Source of the DNA: JBGOUV01 sp041477815
Lineage (GTDB): Bacteria > Acidobacteriota > Terriglobia > Bryobacterales > JACQDG01
Length of the DNA: 9,515 nt
Assembly: GCA_041477815.1 (NCBI GenBank)
Contig: JBGOUV010000273.1
Location: forward strand, 1 to 9,515
Direction of reading: 5' to 3'
Under the pieces are notes generated by a model that was given only the letters and a program-made list of their open reading frames with translations, was not told where the DNA came from and did not search any database. The translations under genes were made by a program, and so were the position numbers. Shown one piece after another: positions 6,289 to 9,515 of the stretch (position 1 is its first letter; every line of letters begins with the position of its first letter).

Positions 6289-6307
6289 ACCCAACACCCA
6301 TCACCCA
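6268..6307 (-). repeat. Heptamer tandem repeat in opposite orientation, about 5.5 units
   Basis: On the minus strand this reads TGGGTGA, TGGGTGT, TGGGTCT, TGGGTGA, TGGGTGT and a partial TGGGG. One unit (6287-6293) carries the only core change, TCT in place of TGN. Six G-runs spaced by 7 bases make it a G-quadruplex candidate on the minus strand. It fills much of the spacer between hemD and the divergent membrane-protein gene, where promoters for both would be expected. Confidence 0.9.
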
Positions 6308-6365
6308 GGGTGCTACCCTATCTCTTCTGCGACCGAAAAAGACCAAAGCCACTCCTGCGGTAGCG

Positions 6366-8003
6366 GTGGCCGCCGCTCCGTCGCCTCCGCTGGTCCCGCC
6401 CCTGGCCTTGATCGCTTTGGGCGCCCTGTGCCTGTTGGGGCTGTTCTCGACGGAGGCGGCCGATACCGACTTCTGGTGGCACCTGAAGACCGGGGAGTAT
6501 GTCGTACAGCGACGGGCGCTGCCCGTGCCCGATCCGTTCTCCTACACGGCGTACCTGGGACGGCCGGTTTACGCGGGCGAGGAGAAGGTCCGGTATTTCA
6601 ACCTGACCCACGAGTGGCTGGCGCAGGCGGTGTGGTATCTGATCTGGAGGGCCGGCGGGTTTGGGGCGGTGGTGCTGTGGAAGGCGGCGCTGCTGGCGGC
6701 GTTTTGCGGGTTGGGGGGGGTGATCGCGGCGCGGCGTGGCGGGTCGCTCTACTGGGGCCTGGCGGCGGCGGGGGCGACGGCCAGCGTGGCGCACTGGTTC
6801 AGCGCCGACCGGCCGGCGCTGGTGTCTTTCTTGCTGGTGGCGGTGTTCGTGTGGATACTGGAGCGCGACCGGCCGTTGTGGCTACTGCCGGTGTTGTCGG
6901 CGGTGTGGGCCAACTCGCACGGGGGATTCTTCCTCGGATGGATCATCGTGGGTGCCTATGCGGCGGCCGCGCCACGCAAGCTGTGGCGCATCGCCGCCCT
7001 GACCGTGGCGGCATCGCTGCTGAATCCCAACCATATCCGGATTGTGGAGGTGCTTTTGGCGTACCGGCAGAGCAACCTGCAGCAGATGCTGGTGGAGTGG
7101 AGCCGGCCGCCGCTGTGGGGTCCGCCGTACGCGTTTCCGGCGCTGCTGTGGGGAGGGGCGGCGGTGCTGGCGGTGGGGTGGCGGCGGGCGAAGCTTTCCG
7201 ACTGGATACTGTTTGGGTTGTTCGCGGCGGCGGCGGTGACGGCGTTCCGCAACGTCGTGCTGGTGGCGTTTCTGGCACCGGTGCTCATCGCGTCCTATTG
7301 GCCGTGGCGGCGTCCGCTGCCGGCGCTGGCGGGGCCGGTGGCGGCGGCGGCGCTGGGGTTGGCGCTGGCGGCCGGAGTCTGGCAGGGGAAGTTCTTTCAG
7401 TTGCGGGCGGCCCTGTGGAGGTTCCCGGAGGGCGCGGCGCGGTTCCTGGTAGAGAATAAGATTACCGGACCGATGTTTAATACCTATGAGCTGGGTGGCT
7501 ACCTGCTGTGGCGGCTGTGGCCGCAGCAGAAGGTCTTCATCGACGGGCGATCGCTGAACGAGTCGGTGTTCCGGGATTATCAGGCGGCCATCAGCTTGCA
7601 GGACCGTGGAGTCCTGGACCGCTACGGCGTCCAGATCGTGGTGGCCAACGCGTTCGAGTCGACCAGCGGTGTCATCTACCCTTTGGTCCTGGCTCTGGGC
7701 GACCGCAGCGCTACCGCGTGGATTTTGGTCTACGAGGACCCGCAGGCGGTGGTGTTCGCGCGCCAGCCGGCGGCAGGTTTGCCGGCGCTGGACAAAGCGC
7801 ACGTTACCGAGCACCTGGAATCCGAATGCCGGCTGCTTATCGAGCACGATCCCGAGTTGTGCCTGTGCGCCCGGACCCTGGGCTTCCGGTTCCTGCAGGC
7901 CGGAGACCGGCAGCGGGCGCGACGGGCCCTCGCGCTCTACTTGGGGAGTCCGCACGAGGTGGATGCGGAGGCGGAGGCGGCGTTCCGGCAGGCGAATCGG
8001 TGA
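6366..8003 (+). CDS. Polytopic membrane protein, GT-C / mannosyltransferase-like
   Basis: The 545-residue protein has a Pro/Ala-rich start, a first membrane helix (about 10-29), then an extracytoplasmic loop with the motif ADTDFWWHLKTGEYV (32-46) and DPFSYT (56-61). This resembles the acidic first-loop motif and following PDPFSYT of GT-C glycosyltransferases. About eight to ten further helices span residues 85-340. A soluble C-terminal domain follows: MFNTYELGGYLLWRLWP, KVFIDGRSL (389-397), LDRYGVQIVVAN and WILVYEDPQAVVFARQ, the standard ending of a large uncharacterised family common in Acidobacteriota and Planctomycetota. Residues 490-540 look TPR-like. A role in moving a lipid-linked sugar onto a protein or glycan is inferred, not shown. 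The start is GTG 6366 without a ribosome-binding site. The frame is open back to 6267 but offers no ATG, GTG or TTG there. G-ending codons dominate strongly. Confidence 0.85.
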   Translation: MAAAPSPPLVPPLALIALGALCLLGLFSTEAADTDFWWHLKTGEYVVQRRALPVPDPFSYTAYLGRPVYAGEEKVRYFNLTHEWLAQAVWYLIWRAGGFGAVVLWKAALLAAFCGLGGVIAARRGGSLYWGLAAAGATASVAHWFSADRPALVSFLLVAVFVWILERDRPLWLLPVLSAVWANSHGGFFLGWIIVGAYAAAAPRKLWRIAALTVAASLLNPNHIRIVEVLLAYRQSNLQQMLVEWSRPPLWGPPYAFPALLWGGAAVLAVGWRRAKLSDWILFGLFAAAAVTAFRNVVLVAFLAPVLIASYWPWRRPLPALAGPVAAAALGLALAAGVWQGKFFQLRAALWRFPEGAARFLVENKITGPMFNTYELGGYLLWRLWPQQKVFIDGRSLNESVFRDYQAAISLQDRGVLDRYGVQIVVANAFESTSGVIYPLVLALGDRSATAWILVYEDPQAVVFARQPAAGLPALDKAHVTEHLESECRLLIEHDPELCLCARTLGFRFLQAGDRQRARRALALYLGSPHEVDAEAEAAFRQANR

Positions 8004-8005
8004 CG

Positions 8006-8011
8006 TATACT
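8006..8011 (+). promoter_or_regulatory. Likely -10 hexamer (TATACT) for leaderless expression of the pectate lyase gene
   Basis: TATACT differs from TATAAT at one position and lies exactly 6 bases before the ATG at 8018, in a 14-base spacer with no Shine-Dalgarno sequence. This is the layout known for leaderless bacterial genes (TANNNT, about 6 bases, then ATG). A -35 element is not evident. Confidence 0.5.
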
Positions 8012-8017
8012 GACGCC

Positions 8018-9515
8018 ATGATCCGAGCCACCGTTACGTTCTTGTGTCTGGTTTCGAGTCTGACGGCGGACCCGCGCCAGGACGCGCTGGGGGCGCTCCG
8101 CAAGGCGGTGGAGTTCTACCGCGCCAAGGCCAGCATCCACGGCGGGTATCACTACTCCTATGCCGAGGACCTCAGCTACGCGCGGTCGGAGCACGGCGAG
8201 GGGTTCACCCAGGCGGAGGTGCAGCGCGAGGCCACGCCCATCGTGGGGATGACCTATCTGGACGCCTGGGAGACTACCGGCGACCGCTACTACCTCGAAG
8301 CCGCGCGCCAGACGGCGCAGGCGCTGGTGGAGGGACAGCTCTGCTCCGGCGGGTGGGACTATTTCATCGAGTTCGACCCGGCCAAGCGCAAGGACTACCC
8401 CTATCGCGTTGACGGACCCTGCGAGGGCCGCTCCCACGGCAGGCACGTGACGAACCTGGACGACAACGTCACCCAGGCCAACGTCCGGCTGCTGATGCGC
8501 GTCGACCGGGAGCTGAAGTTCCAGGATGAGAAGGTCCACGAGGCCGCGCAGTTTGCTCTGGAGAGTCTGGTCAAGGTCCAATACCCGAACGGCGCCTGGC
8601 CGCAGCGGTACAGCCGGTTTCCGGATCCCGCCCTATTTCCGGTGTTGCGGGCGAGCTATCCGGAGACGTGGTCGCGGGAGTGGCCCAACCCCGACTACCG
8701 GGAGGATTACACGTTCAACGACAATTCCATCGTAGACGCGATCGACGTGATGCTGGAGGCGTCGCGGATCTACAAAGAGCCGCGCTACCGGGCGGTGGCG
8801 GAGAAGGGAGGCGGCTTCCTGCTGCTGGCCCAGATGCCGGACCCGCAGCCGGGGTGGGCCCAACAGTATGACCGGGACATGCATCCGGCCTGGGCCCGCC
8901 GCTTCGAGCCGCCGGCGGTCACCGGGGGAGAATCCCAGGGCGTCATGAAGATGCTGCTGGTGCTGTACCGCGAGACCGGCGACAAGAAGTGGCTGGAGCC
9001 GCTGCCTCGGGCGCTGGCCTACTACCAGAAGTCGCTGCTGCCGCCGGTGAGCGGGACGCCATCGGAGATGCGGCGGCGGGCGTGTCCGGGCCAGACGCCC
9101 TGCCTGGCGCGCTTTATGGAGTTCCGGACCAACCGGCCGCTGTACATCACCAAGGGGACGCGGGTGAGCGCGCTGAAGGGGCCCGCGACGGTCGTCGACG
9201 GCTACCAGGTGAGCTACGACGATGGGAGCGTCATCACGCACTATGCGGTGCTGGTGAGCGGGGCGTGGGTGGCGCCCCTGGTGGAGGAATTCGAGCAGGT
9301 GCGGAAGGCCGACCCGGCGTCGCTGCGGCGGCCGGACCGCCTGCACGGGCTCTCGCCGTGGGATGACCGGCCGCGCGCGGGGCGGGCCGCGGCGTCACCG
9401 GTGAGCGCGGTGGTGGCCGCTCTCGATGCTCGCGGGGCGTGGGTGGAGGACGGCGTGATCGGGAAGGCCGATCGCCTGGTGTCGGTGTTCGCGGCCAAAG
9501 AGATGGTATTGACAG
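8018..9515 (+). CDS. Pectate lyase family PL10-like protein, 3'-truncated by window edge
   Basis: The frame runs open from ATG 8018 to the window end (499 residues visible, no stop). A short signal peptide is likely (MIRATVTFLCLVSSLTA, cleavage near residue 17), so the enzyme is exported. PL10 lyases cleave polygalacturonate by beta-elimination with a calcium ion and an Arg base, on an alpha/alpha-toroid fold. Matching landmarks are HGGYHYSY (41-48), YPNGAWPQRYSRFPD (189-203), TFNDNSIVDAI (232-242), PGWAQQYDRDMHPAWARRFEPPAV (278-301) and LARFMEFRTNRPLYI (363-377). Residues 378-425 form a beta-rich segment (KGTRVSALKGPATVVDGYQV...GSVITHYAVL). The part after 430 is Arg/Ala-rich and not recognised. 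The family call is firm at the fold level, but the true substrate could be another uronic-acid polymer. The gene follows the membrane-protein gene by 14 bases. Confidence 0.85.
   Translation, partial: MIRATVTFLCLVSSLTADPRQDALGALRKAVEFYRAKASIHGGYHYSYAEDLSYARSEHGEGFTQAEVQREATPIVGMTYLDAWETTGDRYYLEAARQTAQALVEGQLCSGGWDYFIEFDPAKRKDYPYRVDGPCEGRSHGRHVTNLDDNVTQANVRLLMRVDRELKFQDEKVHEAAQFALESLVKVQYPNGAWPQRYSRFPDPALFPVLRASYPETWSREWPNPDYREDYTFNDNSIVDAIDVMLEASRIYKEPRYRAVAEKGGGFLLLAQMPDPQPGWAQQYDRDMHPAWARRFEPPAVTGGESQGVMKMLLVLYRETGDKKWLEPLPRALAYYQKSLLPPVSGTPSEMRRRACPGQTPCLARFMEFRTNRPLYITKGTRVSALKGPATVVDGYQVSYDDGSVITHYAVLVSGAWVAPLVEEFEQVRKADPASLRRPDRLHGLSPWDDRPRAGRAAASPVSAVVAALDARGAWVEDGVIGKADRLVSVFAAKEMVLT

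Noticed and set aside
6208..6307. CRISPR array or mobile-element end
   Set aside because: Units are 7 bases with no spacers and in two orientations. There is no cas gene, transposase or target-site duplication nearby.
6218..7459. 413-residue plus-strand frame starting inside the heptamer array
   Set aside because: It is Gly/Val/Arg-rich and overlaps the polytopic protein in another frame. The alternative frame gives clean membrane helices and family motifs. Its ATG-containing opening is only repeat sequence.
8044..8412. 122-residue plus frame and minus frame 7937-8581 within the pectate lyase region
   Set aside because: Both are shadows of the open frame from 8018, which shows a signal peptide and PL10 landmarks along its whole length.

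Overview
The window is a GC-rich, gene-dense stretch of a bacterial chromosome. It has nine protein genes, two of them cut by the window edges, very short spacers and no gene-free stretch longer than about 110 bases. I see no rRNA, tRNA, CRISPR array, insertion sequence or prophage gene. The mix of genes fits a soil Acidobacteriota of the Solibacter/Bryobacter type: an HDAC11-like deacetylase, a Tat-exported metallo-hydrolase, an orphan secretin, an OmpH/Skp chaperone, a polytopic GT-C-like protein and a family PL10-like pectate lyase. That assignment is an inference from gene content, not proof.

Layout. Bases 2-664 (+) hold the C-terminal two thirds of a class II small-molecule O-methyltransferase. 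It is followed after 12 bases by a Tat-exported metallo-beta-lactamase-fold hydrolase (677-1807, +). A class IV-type histone-deacetylase-family gene (1792-2700, -) converges on it with a 16-base tail overlap, and both proteins end in the same four residues. Next comes a leftward run that reads, in transcription order, hemD (6253-5405), an OmpH/Skp-type chaperone (5365-4853), a small single-span membrane protein (4846-4421) and a secretin (4362-2749). The deacetylase follows in the same direction but may have its own promoter. Diverging from hemD is a 545-residue polytopic membrane protein (6366-8003, +). Fourteen bases after it starts a PL10-like pectate lyase (8018 to beyond the window end, +).

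The most unusual structure is between hemD and the polytopic protein. Two arrays of a 7-base G-rich unit (TGGGTGN) face each other at 6208-6242 and 6268-6307. They can form a hairpin and, on opposite strands, G-quadruplexes. One array lies inside the 5' end of the hemD reading frame, and neither divergent gene has a good conventional start signal. Other points of note are a switch in strand composition near 2.7 kb that ignores gene direction, and two genes whose starts look leaderless, with a -10-like hexamer 6 to 9 bases upstream of the start codon.

Functionally the leftward run mixes tetrapyrrole synthesis (hemD) with envelope assembly (chaperone, membrane protein, secretin). The rightward pair looks like envelope glycan and plant-polysaccharide functions. 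I found no convincing multi-gene system that is clearly new. The paired heptamer arrays are the best candidate for something undescribed.
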